A stretch of DNA of 64,000 bases from Ruminococcus sp. CAG:563 (GTDB taxonomy: Bacteria; Bacillota; Clostridia; Oscillospirales; Acutalibacteraceae): contig FR882080.1 in the NCBI GenBank assembly GCA_000434915.1, positions 40,658-104,657 on the forward strand, given 5' to 3'. Shown piece by piece: positions 26,422-34,246 of this stretch (position 1 is the first letter of the stretch; each line of letters starts with the position of its first letter). Position numbers and translations under genes: made by a program. Below the pieces are notes generated by a model that made no database searches, had not been told where the DNA came from, and worked only from the letters and a program-made list of their open reading frames with translations.

Positions 26422-27600
26422 TCAGTTCACACTAATGGGCTGCTGCGGCTTGCAAATCGAGCATATCATGCGGATAAACACCGTCTTAAAGCTGAGCTTT
26501 TCGACGTAATGCGGCGCAGTCAGCTTATATTCGCCGAGCCTTTTGCCGTCCAGCTTGACCGTCACGGTGCCCAAGGTTTGATTTGATTCAACAGGTGCTT
26601 CAACCGCGGCGGCAAGGTCAATTTCCTGAGTAATATTTTTCTGCTTACCCTTAGGAATAAGGAACTGCGAACCGCCCGAGATTTGCGGCGTGAGTGTTTT
26701 CTCCTCTCCCTTGATGATATTCACGTTTGTAATCAGCGATTTGTCGATCTCCGGCGTTACGGTTTCATAGTTTGCAAAACCCCAGTTTAGCATTGCCTTT
26801 GCACCCTCGAAGCGGTCCTTGCTGTTGTCCGCACCCATCACGACGGCTATGAGGCTTGTTCCGTTTCTCGTTGCCGTTGCAGAAATACAGCAGCCGGCCT
26901 TTGATGTCGTACCTGTTTTCAGACCCGTTGCACCCTCATAAAATCGAATCAGCTTGTTTGTGTTGACAAGCTCGGTTTTGCCGTCACGAAGCGAATCCAT
27001 CCATATTTTTGTGTACTGCTGAATAAACCGGTGCTTCATCAGCTCCCTTGACATCAGTGCGATATCATACGCCGTTGTCAAATGCGTGGTTGACGTGTCG
27101 TCAAGCCCCGTGCAGTTGTCAAAATGAGTGTCTTTCATGCCCAGCTCATGTGCACGGTCATTCATCATCGTAACAAACGCTTCGTCACTGCCTGCTATAT
27201 ATTCGCCGAGAGCGGTACATGCGTCGTTTGCGCTGTAAACGGCAGTTGCCTTGAGAAGCTCATCAACGGTCATTGTTTCGCCCTCTTTAAGCCAAATCTG
27301 CGAGCCACCCTTTTTTGACGCATTGGTGCTCGCCGTCACCTCGTCAGTCAGCCTTATCGTGTTGGAATCTATCGCTTCGGCCACCAACAGCATAGACATG
27401 ATTTTCGTCACCGACGCAGGATAGAGCTTTTCGTTTTCGTTCATTCGCATGAGTACCGTTCCGGTTGTTTGATCCATCAGAACAGCCGATTTCGCCTTGA
27501 TATCAACCGGCATCATTGAATCATTCTCCGCCGAAGCGAAAACGCCGAACAATCCGAACGTCATAATAACGCTTAATAAAATTACAGTTGCTTTTTTCAT
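26422..27600 (-). CDS. D-alanyl-D-alanine carboxypeptidase (penicillin-binding protein 5 family)
   Basis: 392 residues. A signal peptide (about 1-24, ASAEN) precedes the serine peptidase fold with Ser63 and Lys66 in PASVTKIM, SAN at 123-125 and KTG at 228-230, then a C-terminal PBP5-like beta domain and a short hydrophobic end. It trims the terminal D-Ala from peptidoglycan pentapeptides outside the membrane. The start at 27600 follows AGGGAGGC; a 10-residue longer start is weaker. It faces mtaB from a divergent promoter region. Confidence 0.92.
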   Translation of the reverse strand: MKKATVILLSVIMTFGLFGVFASAENDSMMPVDIKAKSAVLMDQTTGTVLMRMNENEKLYPASVTKIMSMLLVAEAIDSNTIRLTDEVTASTNASKKGGSQIWLKEGETMTVDELLKATAVYSANDACTALGEYIAGSDEAFVTMMNDRAHELGMKDTHFDNCTGLDDTSTTHLTTAYDIALMSRELMKHRFIQQYTKIWMDSLRDGKTELVNTNKLIRFYEGATGLKTGTTSKAGCCISATATRNGTSLIAVVMGADNSKDRFEGAKAMLNWGFANYETVTPEIDKSLITNVNIIKGEEKTLTPQISGGSQFLIPKGKQKNITQEIDLAAAVEAPVESNQTLGTVTVKLDGKRLGEYKLTAPHYVEKLSFKTVFIRMICSICKPQQPISVN

Positions 27601-27662
27601 AATAAGCCTCCCTTTCACTGTCGCACACAATAAATATATGCCCCGTTAACGGCAAATAAAAC

Positions 27663-27691
27663 TTGCACTATATGCTGTTTTGCTTTATAAT
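27663..27691 (+). promoter_or_regulatory. Sigma-A promoter of mtaB
   Basis: TTGCAC (27663-27668) and TATAAT (27686-27691), 17-base spacing, 32 bases upstream of the ATG; CGGAG lies in between. Confidence 0.7.
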
Positions 27692-27723
27692 AATCTTTTA
27701 GATTACCAAACGGAGCTGATAAT

Positions 27724-29004
27724 ATGAAAATTGCATTCTACACACTGGGCTGTAAGGTCAACCAATATGAATCCCAGGCAATGTCCGAAAAAGCGGCAGC
27801 AAACGGCTTTGAAATAGTCACGACCGACGAAGAAGCGGACATTTATGTTGTCAACTCCTGCACCGTTACCGCCGAGAGCGACCGTAAAACACGTCAGGCT
27901 GTCAGGAAGTTTAAGCGTAATCACCCCGAAAGCATAGTCGTGCTCACGGGCTGTATGCCGCAGGCATTTCCGCAGGATGCCGAACGCCTTGAACAGGCGG
28001 ATATCGTGCTCGGCAACAAGAATAATTCAAGACTTTTCGATTTGATTCACAGCTATTTCAGCTGCGGCCAACGCATAATCGACATCGAGGAACACAAGAC
28101 CGGCGACAAATTCTCGGGCGGCGATATTTCCGGATTTGACCGCAGGACAAGAGCCGTTGTAAAAATTGAAGACGGCTGTAACCGTTTCTGCTCCTATTGT
28201 ATTATTCCCTATTCGAGAGGCCGTGTGCGTTCCAAACCGATCGACGAGCTTAAATGCGAGCTTCAAAGACTCAGCGATGCCGGCTTTGCCGAGGTTGTTC
28301 TGGTCGGAATTAACCTCTCGGCCTACGGCACGGATATAGGACTGAGCATCTGTGATGCCGTTGAGCTTGCCGACAGGCTGAATTTCAGCCGTGTACGTCT
28401 CGGCTCGCTTGAACCCGACCACATCACCGATGAAGTGATTGAAAGACTCGCAAAGCTTCCGAGCTTCTGTCCTCAGTTTCATATCTCGCTTCAAAGCGGC
28501 TGCGACAACACACTCAAAGCGATGAACCGTCACTACAGTGCGGAGGATTATTTTAAGCTTTGCAAAAAACTGCGAGCAAGCTTCCCCGATGCGACGATTA
28601 CGACCGATATAATGGTCGGTTTCCCGACAGAGAGTGAGGAGGATTTTGCCGAAAATGTCCGCTTCGCACAGAAGGTCGGATTTGAAAAGGTTCATGTGTT
28701 CCCCTACTCTCCCCGTGAGGGTACAAAAGCTGCCAAAATGCCGCAGATTGAAAAGGCGATTAAAGAAAAGCGCAGTCATATCATGATAGAAAAGACCGAG
28801 GAAATAAGACAGGAATTTCTCAAATCACAGATAGGCAAAACCGTTGAGGTTCTCTTTGAAACGAGACATTCCGACGGATATATCGAGGGCTATACAAAGA
28901 ATTACACTCCGGTCAAGGTCAAAGGCGATCTGCCCTGCAGCGAGATATCAAAAATAAAAATAACCGCCGTTGACGGCGATTTCTGTGTAGGACAAAAGAT
29001 ATGA
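27724..29004 (+). CDS. mtaB: tRNA t6A37 methylthiotransferase MtaB
   Basis: Radical-SAM enzyme of 426 residues that adds a methylthio group to t6A37 of tRNAs. Cys10, Cys46 and Cys77 of the N-terminal UPF0004 domain bind the auxiliary cluster; Cys152, Cys156 and Cys159 (CNRFCSYC) bind the radical-SAM cluster. A TRAM RNA-binding domain is at the C-terminus (about 365-426). TLGCKVNQYE and VNSCTVTAESDRK are typical of MtaB rather than MiaB or RimO. It overlaps the next methyltransferase gene by 4 bases (ATGA). Confidence 0.93.
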   Translation: MKIAFYTLGCKVNQYESQAMSEKAAANGFEIVTTDEEADIYVVNSCTVTAESDRKTRQAVRKFKRNHPESIVVLTGCMPQAFPQDAERLEQADIVLGNKNNSRLFDLIHSYFSCGQRIIDIEEHKTGDKFSGGDISGFDRRTRAVVKIEDGCNRFCSYCIIPYSRGRVRSKPIDELKCELQRLSDAGFAEVVLVGINLSAYGTDIGLSICDAVELADRLNFSRVRLGSLEPDHITDEVIERLAKLPSFCPQFHISLQSGCDNTLKAMNRHYSAEDYFKLCKKLRASFPDATITTDIMVGFPTESEEDFAENVRFAQKVGFEKVHVFPYSPREGTKAAKMPQIEKAIKEKRSHIMIEKTEEIRQEFLKSQIGKTVEVLFETRHSDGYIEGYTKNYTPVKVKGDLPCSEISKIKITAVDGDFCVGQKI

Positions 29005-29765
29005 ACGAGCATAAATTTGATAAAAAAGGTGAAATTTATTCCAAGGCACGTCCGAGCTATCCCGATAAACTCTTTATATATCTTAAAGACCAAAATTTGA
29101 TTTCGGATAGCACCGTGGCCGCCGATATAGGCTCCGGCACGGGAATATTTACCGAAAAGCTTTGCCCATATGTAAGCAGAGTTTTTGCGGTTGAGCCGAA
29201 TGACGGTATGCGTTCGGTCGCCGAGGATAAATATACCGCATATGAGAACATTATCTCTGTAAACGGAAGTGCCGAGGATACAAAGCTGAGTGATAAAAGC
29301 GTTGATTTCATCACCGTTGCGCAGGCCTTCCACTGGTTTGACAGACAATCGTTTAAAACCGAGTGCCGCCGAATTTTAAGGGATGACGGGAACATTCTGC
29401 TTGTGTGGAACGACCGTGACACCGAAAGTGAGCTTATCAGGGAAAATTACGATATTAACCGCCGCTTTTGCCCGAACTTCAAAGGCTCATCAAACGGATT
29501 TGATTTCAGCAGAGATACATTCATAGACTTCTTTGATGACGATTTTGACACGGTTCAATTCAGAAATGACCTGATATATGATGAAAATACCTTTGTTTTA
29601 AGATGTCTTTCCTCGTCCTATGCTCCGAAACAGGGCGAAGAAAATTATGACGAATATGTCGCCGAACTGCAGGAGCTTTTCAAAAAGCACAGCCTAAACG
29701 GCACAGTCTCCTACCCATATATTACACGATGCTATATCGGAAGATTAAGCAAACGCTCCGTTTGA
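29001..29765 (+). CDS. Class I SAM-dependent methyltransferase
   Basis: 254 residues. AADIGSGTGIFTEKL is the SAM-binding motif I, and the AQAFHWFD segment is typical of the UbiE/Methyltransf_11 group. The N-terminus (KFDKKGEIYSKARPSYP) resembles small-molecule methyltransferases of the same group. It starts inside the mtaB stop (ATGA), so translation is coupled, but a tRNA target is not proven. The gene ends within its own terminator. Confidence 0.85.
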   Translation: MNEHKFDKKGEIYSKARPSYPDKLFIYLKDQNLISDSTVAADIGSGTGIFTEKLCPYVSRVFAVEPNDGMRSVAEDKYTAYENIISVNGSAEDTKLSDKSVDFITVAQAFHWFDRQSFKTECRRILRDDGNILLVWNDRDTESELIRENYDINRRFCPNFKGSSNGFDFSRDTFIDFFDDDFDTVQFRNDLIYDENTFVLRCLSSSYAPKQGEENYDEYVAELQELFKKHSLNGTVSYPYITRCYIGRLSKRSV

Positions 29766-29785
29766 ACTTCAAGCGGAGCGTTTTT
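29752..29785 (+). terminator. Intrinsic terminator
   Basis: Stem AACGCTCCG / CGGAGCGTT with loop, then TTTTT. It overlaps the stop codon of the methyltransferase. Confidence 0.9.
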
Positions 29786-29798
29786 CTGCATTCGGTAA

Positions 29799-30194
29799 TT
29801 AAAGCAAGCTTTCAAGCGTGACCGAATCAAAATATTCATTTGTCATGTCGTTAAATTTCTCCCAAAGAGGCAGGGTCTTGCAGTCCTTTTTCCTCGGGCA
29901 TTCCTCGGCATTGCACGAAAGACACGCAACGGGGGCAAGGTCACCCTCGGCTGCACGGAGTATCTCCCCTGCTGTGTATTCGCTCGGTGATCCGGTCAGC
30001 TTATATCCGCCGCCCTTGCCGTGAACGCCTTCAACAAAGCCGTTCTTAACGAGCGAAGGCATGATCTGCTCCATATATTTTTTTGAGATACCCTGCCTTG
30101 CAACAACGTCCTTCATCGGGATATATCCCTCGTCCTTGTGCTCTGCAAGGTCAATCATAACCCTAAGTGCATATCTTCCTCTTGTTGAAATCAT
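29799..30194 (-). CDS. Rrf2-family regulator with IscR-like cysteine cluster
   Basis: 131 residues. The winged HTH is typical of Rrf2 (MISTRGRYALRVMIDLA, then ISKKYMEQIMPSLVKNGFVEGVHGKGGGYKL). The C-terminal Cys91, Cys94, Cys99 and Cys105 resemble the Fe-S ligand set of IscR (Cys-x5-Cys-x5-Cys at 92, 98 and 104 of E. coli IscR). Being 18 bases downstream of cysK, it also matches the CymR-type cysteine-metabolism repressor that works with CysK. Whether it senses an Fe-S cluster or cysteine status cannot be settled from sequence. It shares the cysK transcript and hence its attenuated leader. Confidence 0.85.
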   Translation of the reverse strand: MISTRGRYALRVMIDLAEHKDEGYIPMKDVVARQGISKKYMEQIMPSLVKNGFVEGVHGKGGGYKLTGSPSEYTAGEILRAAEGDLAPVACLSCNAEECPRKKDCKTLPLWEKFNDMTNEYFDSVTLESLL

Positions 30195-30212
30195 TTTAAC
30201 AACCTCGTAATA

Positions 30213-31139
30213 TTATTCAAAAAGTGCAGTTGAGAGATATCTGTCGCCTGTGTCCGGAAGCAGTGCAACGATGGTCTTGCCCTCGTTCTCCTCACGCTTT
30301 GCAAGCTCGATTGCCGCATATACGGCTGCACCTGCCGAGATGCCTACAAGCACACCTTCGCTGCCGATAAGCTTGCCTGTTGCGAATGCATCCTCATTTG
30401 ATACAGGGATAATCTCATCATAAATTTTTGTGTCAAGAACATCGGGAACAAAGCCTGCGCCGATACCCTGAATCTTATGTGAGCCTGAAACGCCCTGCGA
30501 AAGAACCGGTGATGAAAGCGGCTCAACGGCAACAACCTTGACCTCGGGTTTCTTCTCCTTGAGATATGTGCCTACGCCTGTAACAGTTCCGCCTGTGCCT
30601 ACGCCTGCAACAAAGATATCAACCTCTCCGTCGGTGTCCTCATAGATTTCCGGGCCTGTGGTCTCGTAGTGAGCCTTCGGGTTTGACGGATTGACGAACT
30701 GACCGGGAATGAAGCTGTTCGGATATTCCTTTGCAAGCTCGTCAGCCTTGGCGATTGCGCCCTTCATGCCCTTTGCACCCTCTGTTAAAACAAGTTCGGC
30801 GCCGTATGCCTTGATAAGTCTGCGGCGTTCTTCTGACATAGTTTCCGGCATTACAATGATGATTTTATATCCTCTTGCCGCCGCAACAGCTGCCAGGCCG
30901 ATACCTGTGTTGCCGCTGGTCGGCTCAATGATTACCGAGCCTTCTTTGAGCTTGCCCGCTGCTTCTGCGTCGTCAATCATCTTCTTTGCAATTCTGTCCT
31001 TAACCGATCCTGCCGGGTTGAAATATTCAAGCTTTGCAAGAATCTTTGCCTTGAGTCCGTATTTCTTTTCAATATGTGTGAGTTCGAGAAGTGGTGTTTT
31101 TCCGATAAGCTGATCTGCTGATGTATAAATCTTTGACAT
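30213..31139 (-). CDS. cysK: Cysteine synthase A (O-acetylserine sulfhydrylase)
   Basis: PLP enzyme of 308 residues that makes cysteine from O-acetylserine and sulfide. The PLP lysine is Lys47 in NPAGSVKDR; PTSGNTGIGLA binds the substrate and GTGGTVTGVGTYLKE the phosphate. AAGGAGATAATT precedes the ATG at 31139. It is followed by an Rrf2 regulator in the same operon. Transcription begins near 31468, so 330 bases of leader carry a Cys-rich ORF, a terminator and a second short ORF. Confidence 0.96.
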   Translation of the reverse strand: MSKIYTSADQLIGKTPLLELTHIEKKYGLKAKILAKLEYFNPAGSVKDRIAKKMIDDAEAAGKLKEGSVIIEPTSGNTGIGLAAVAAARGYKIIIVMPETMSEERRRLIKAYGAELVLTEGAKGMKGAIAKADELAKEYPNSFIPGQFVNPSNPKAHYETTGPEIYEDTDGEVDIFVAGVGTGGTVTGVGTYLKEKKPEVKVVAVEPLSSPVLSQGVSGSHKIQGIGAGFVPDVLDTKIYDEIIPVSNEDAFATGKLIGSEGVLVGISAGAAVYAAIELAKREENEGKTIVALLPDTGDRYLSTALFE

Positions 31140-31212
31140 AATAATTATCTCCTTAAAATTAAATTAAATATAGTGAATTTGTTTTTTAAATTGTTTTTGA
31201 AGAATAGGAATG

Positions 31213-31275
31213 TCAGCTCATACATCGTCCGAATCTGAAGTTACTTCTTAGCATTTTGCCGTAAATAAATCTCAC
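31213..31275 (-). CDS. 20-residue ORF between the leader terminator and cysK
   Basis: GTG start at 31275 with AGGAAG 7 bases upstream; TGA ends at 31213. The peptide is basic and aromatic (MRFIYGKML..NFRFGRCMS) with a single Cys at residue 18, two codons before the stop. It lies 73 bases upstream of the cysK start. No terminator follows it, so if translated it may influence mRNA stability or cysK translation. A translated leader is plausible but unproven. Confidence 0.4.
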   Translation of the reverse strand: MRFIYGKMLRSNFRFGRCMS

Positions 31276-31288
31276 AATATCACTTCCT

Positions 31289-31323
31289 AAAAAAATAACC
31301 GAAAAGCTCAGGTGCCTTTCGGT
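31289..31323 (-). terminator. Leader terminator (candidate attenuator) upstream of cysK
   Basis: Minus strand stem ACCGAAAGGC / GCTTTTCGGT (10 bp, one wobble), loop ACCTGA, then TATTTTTTT. It lies 22 bases past the stop of the Cys-rich leader ORF and 150 bases before cysK. It sits inside the same transcript, so it must be read through for cysK expression. Confidence 0.85.
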
Positions 31324-31345
31324 GTTTCGACTGAATAAAGTTTAA

Positions 31346-31429
31346 TCAAAACTTAACCGATGGCATGGCAACAAGAGCGCACATACAGCACTCGGTACAC
31401 ATTGAGCAAGCGTTAAATGACTTTCTCAT
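31346..31429 (-). CDS. 27-residue cysteine-rich leader peptide of cysK
   Basis: ATG at 31429 preceded by CGGAGGA at 7 bases (31443-31437); TGA ends at 31346. Cysteines are at residues 8, 11, 14, 15 and 17 (segment CSMCTECCMC), a density far above chance. The ORF sits 46 bases after the likely transcription start and 22 bases before the terminator stem. This is the layout of a cysteine attenuator: slow decoding of the Cys codons (31408-31379) when cysteinyl-tRNA is scarce would favour read-through into cysK. I recognise no antiterminator by eye, only a weak ACCGA/TCGGT alternative pairing near codons 12 and 24. Confidence 0.65.
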   Translation of the reverse strand: MRKSFNACSMCTECCMCALVAMPSVKF

Positions 31430-31474
31430 TGCCAAATCCTCCGTTTCTTACGTCGTTTTCTTTATGTTGGTGAT

Positions 31475-31503
31475 ATAATAACACCATTTACCTACTTTGT
31501 CAA
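31475..31503 (-). promoter_or_regulatory. Sigma-A promoter of the cysK leader
   Basis: Minus strand TTGACA (31503-31498) and TATTAT (31480-31475) with 17-base spacing. The 31140-31541 interval holds this promoter, the Cys-rich leader ORF, the terminator and the 20-codon ORF, nothing else recognisable. Confidence 0.75.
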
Positions 31504-31541
31504 TAGGTTAATAGAAAAATCTTAAATTATTTTCAAAAAAA

Positions 31542-32183
31542 TTATTGATTATCGTTTTCGAGAAATTCCGCCTTGTTTGCACGGATATAATCCGCCGCAG
31601 ACTTGTAAATTTCATCCTTCTTTTCATTCATAAGACTTTCAAACTCTGCGTCATACTTTGCCAAAAGCTCATTATCAACCGACGTAGTCTCGTCGTTGTC
31701 GTCGAGCATGATAAACTCCTTATTGAATATCTCTGCAAATTCGCCGCCGATTGTCTCATTGACCGCCGCCTTTGATGCGGAAAGAAGCGGTTCGCCATTC
31801 GAGCGAAAAAACTGGGAAAGCTTATTCTTGCTGTCCTCAAAGACATAGCCGAGGCAGTAAACATTCTTCTTAACGTCGGATAGCTCCGCAAAAGCATCGT
31901 TCATGTTTGTTGCCTTTTCAAGCTTCATCTGAATATTGGCACACATGCCGACGATCAGCCTGTAATCGTCCTTTTCAGGAAGAAATGTTGTTTCGTCGGG
32001 ATTTCTGAATTCATTTCTTAATGCTTTTTCCTTTTCGAGATCGGCGATAATACGCTCCCTTTCTTCATTTCTCCTTTTGCCGGACACAATAGCCTTATAC
32101 CACACAAAAATCGTCAGGGCAATTAAAAGCACAAGCACAACCCCTATCCACGGGTGCTGTGCGATATATTGCAACATACTCAT
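31542..32183 (-). CDS. Membrane-anchored protein of unknown function
   Basis: 213 residues with one N-terminal hydrophobic helix (about 9-30), then a cytoplasmic or external helical part with a coiled-coil-like stretch (residues about 35-60, KRRNEERERIIADLEKEKALRNE), and a mixed acidic C-terminal region. AAAGGATT precedes the ATG. It is a single gene, read toward cysK and separated from it by the cysK leader promoter. No homologous family is recognised. Confidence 0.7.
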   Translation of the reverse strand: MSMLQYIAQHPWIGVVLVLLIALTIFVWYKAIVSGKRRNEERERIIADLEKEKALRNEFRNPDETTFLPEKDDYRLIVGMCANIQMKLEKATNMNDAFAELSDVKKNVYCLGYVFEDSKNKLSQFFRSNGEPLLSASKAAVNETIGGEFAEIFNKEFIMLDDNDETTSVDNELLAKYDAEFESLMNEKKDEIYKSAADYIRANKAEFLENDNQ

Positions 32184-32610
32184 TTTTAAAATCCTTTCTT
32201 TACTTAGAGTTTTACTTAAACAGTATTTTACAAGCTTTACTTTGCGAACATTTTCGGCTTTGAAATATTTTATACAGTCAAAACACTTTGAAGCTGCATT
32301 ATAGCGAAACCTGTTTTTAGATTGAATTAAAATTGTTCACAGTGCATTTTGCAGCTTGGGTGCTGTACAATCCTACTTAGCGAGAGATTTTTTCGTTAGA
32401 CAGTTCAACGTTCTCGCAGGATTTTTTTGTTAGACAGTTCAAAGTTCTCAAAGGCTATATTCTTATATGTCAAGAGGGCTTTGGGCTATACTACAAAAAA
32501 AGAGGCAAACCATTTAGCGAGAGATTTTTTCGTTAGACAGTTCAAAGTTCTCGAAGGCTATATTCTTATATGCCAAGAGGGCTTTGGGCTGTATAACGGA
32601 AAAAGATCCG
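32184..32610. repeat. Intergenic region with three direct repeat copies
   Basis: Between rsmI and the membrane-anchored gene. Copies of the segment GTTAGACAGTTCAA lie at about 32394, 32429 and 32531. The second and third copies share about 75 bases (GATTTTTT..., TTCTTATATG.., CAAGAGGGCTTTGGGCT; about 32420-32500 and 32522-32602), with only a few differences; the first is a 35-base partial unit. No transposase or CRISPR features. On the minus strand the repeat includes ENFELSN-like codons, which suggests remnants of a coding end, but no full gene. Confidence 0.6.
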
Positions 32611-33432
32611 CTAAATCAGTGCTTTGTAGATGTCGCCTTTTTTATACCCCGACAGCTTCGCCGCCTGTTTTGCCGCTTCGCTGACGCTCATGCCGCTTTC
32701 AACGCTGTGTCGGGCGCACTCTATCGCTTGCTCAAGAGTCATTTTATCTTCTGTCTTTTCGGGCTCTGCACCCTTGATAACAAGAACTATTTCGCCCTTA
32801 ACACTGCCGTCGGCATACTTTTCAACAGCTTCATCAAGCGTAGTGCGGATAACCTCCTCGTGAATCTTCGTAATCTCACGGACTATTGCGATTTCACGGT
32901 TGCCGAACACCTTGTTCATGTCTCGGAGCGTTGCGCCCAGCTTGTGCGGAGCTTCATAGAAAAGCATAGTTCTTGTCTCTTTTTCAAGCGAGATAAGATG
33001 CTCACGGCGGCTCGGCTTGTTCACGCTGAGGAAGCCCTCAAATGTGAAGCGTCCCGACGGAAAGCCGGAAAGTGCAAGCGCAGTTGAAAAAGCGCAAGGG
33101 CCGGGAACGGATTCAACCTCCACTCCCCTGTCGTGACAAAGACGTACAAGATCCTCACCCGGATCGGAGATGGCAGGCATGCCTGCGTCGGTCACGATTG
33201 CACCGTTCTCCCCGGCAAGAATCCTTTGAACTATGGCTTCGCCATGCTCCTTTTTGTTATATTCAAAATAGCTCATCATGCTCTTTTTTATACCGAAATG
33301 ATTGAGCAGTTTGAGGGTTACTCGTGTATCCTCGGCAGCAATGAAATCGACGCTTTTCAGCGTCTCAATCGCACGGGGCGAAAAATCCCCGAGGTTGCCT
33401 ATCGGAGTTCCGACAACATAAAGCTTACTCAT
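32611..33432 (-). CDS. rsmI: 16S rRNA 2'-O-ribose methyltransferase RsmI
   Basis: 273 residues. It methylates the 2'-OH of C1402 in 16S rRNA. Tetrapyrrole-methylase fold motifs: YVVGTPIGNLGD at the N-terminus, AAEDTRVTLKLLNHFGI, VTDAGMPAISDPGEDLV and VPGPCAFSTALALSGF. It overlaps the preceding methyltransferase gene by 4 bases, so both are translated from one message. Confidence 0.95.
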   Translation of the reverse strand: MSKLYVVGTPIGNLGDFSPRAIETLKSVDFIAAEDTRVTLKLLNHFGIKKSMMSYFEYNKKEHGEAIVQRILAGENGAIVTDAGMPAISDPGEDLVRLCHDRGVEVESVPGPCAFSTALALSGFPSGRFTFEGFLSVNKPSRREHLISLEKETRTMLFYEAPHKLGATLRDMNKVFGNREIAIVREITKIHEEVIRTTLDEAVEKYADGSVKGEIVLVIKGAEPEKTEDKMTLEQAIECARHSVESGMSVSEAAKQAAKLSGYKKGDIYKALI

Positions 33433-34163
33433 TTAACGTTCTCCTTATACTCACCGTATATATCGGTTACTTCCTTTGAAAGCTCGCCGTCCTCGCCGTA
33501 CATTATCAGAAGCGGATCAACATTCATGAACGGTTTGCCGCCCTTTCTGCCCTCTATGAGAAAAAGCCACGGACGTGTATACGGCGTTTTTGCAACCAAG
33601 CGAAGCCGCTTCGGCTCAATGCCGTTGTTCTTCATGGAAACGATAGTATCGCTGAGCCTTTCGGGACGGTTGCACATGCATAGTCTGCCGCCGAAATTCA
33701 GCAAAAACGCCGCCGCAGAACAGATATCGTCAAGATTGCATTCAACTTCATGCCTTGCGATAAGCTCGGCGGGTGTTATGCTTTTTATGCCGCTGTCCGC
33801 CGCCTTATACGGAGGGTTCATTGTAACGACATCCATCGAAGCGTGAGAAAGAACTGATTTTATATCCTTGAGGTCGTGGTTTATCGGCTTAACCTTTTCT
33901 CCGACCGAGCTTTTGCGAACGGATTCACAGGTTTGCATATAGCCTTTCTCCTGCAATTCGACGGCGGTTATCTCTTTGGCACAGTTATTCCTGCACCAAA
34001 GCATCGGAATTATTCCGCAGCCCGTGCCGAGGTCACACGCTCTTTCATTGCGTTTCGGCGATGCAAAATCGGCAAGCAGGACAGCGTCCGTACCGAATGT
34101 ATGCTCCTTTGAAACGGCAACATATATGCCCGAGCCGAGAAATTCATATTTAAAATCGGACAT
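33429..34163 (-). CDS. tRNA1(Val) A37 N6-methyltransferase-like protein
   Basis: 244 residues. SAM motif ACDLGTGCGIIPMLW and the NPPY motif (VTMNPPYKA) of N6-adenine methyltransferases; the family is TrmN6/YfiC-like. The GGAGGC ribosome site precedes the ATG at 34163. It is the first gene of a two-gene operon with rsmI, a common arrangement in Firmicutes, both acting on RNA. Confidence 0.9.
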   Translation of the reverse strand: MSDFKYEFLGSGIYVAVSKEHTFGTDAVLLADFASPKRNERACDLGTGCGIIPMLWCRNNCAKEITAVELQEKGYMQTCESVRKSSVGEKVKPINHDLKDIKSVLSHASMDVVTMNPPYKAADSGIKSITPAELIARHEVECNLDDICSAAAFLLNFGGRLCMCNRPERLSDTIVSMKNNGIEPKRLRLVAKTPYTRPWLFLIEGRKGGKPFMNVDPLLIMYGEDGELSKEVTDIYGEYKENVK

Positions 34164-34209
34164 AGCATTGCCTCCGTTTCAGTAATCATAATTTATATTA
34201 TACATCGTA

Positions 34210-34241
34210 AACAGCGCCGTGTCAAAGGGAACGACGCTGTT
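34210..34241 (-). terminator. Likely terminator of the MarR-TauE operon
   Basis: Minus strand AACAGCGTCG / CGGCGCTGTT (10 bp, one wobble) directly after the TauE/SafE stop; the T-run is short. Confidence 0.5.
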
Positions 34242-34246
34242 ATTAG

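Noticed and set aside
31140..31541. T-box or S-box/SAM riboswitch upstream of cysK
   Set aside because: No T-box core (TGGNACCGCG) or S-box-type conserved core is visible; the leader is explained by a short ORF and terminator.
32377..32602. Possible CRISPR array
   Set aside because: Only three irregular copies with unequal spacing, no conserved spacer length, no cas genes.
32427..32684. Plus-strand ORF in the repeat region
   Set aside because: It runs through degenerate repeats into the opposite-strand rsmI gene, with no ribosome site or family.
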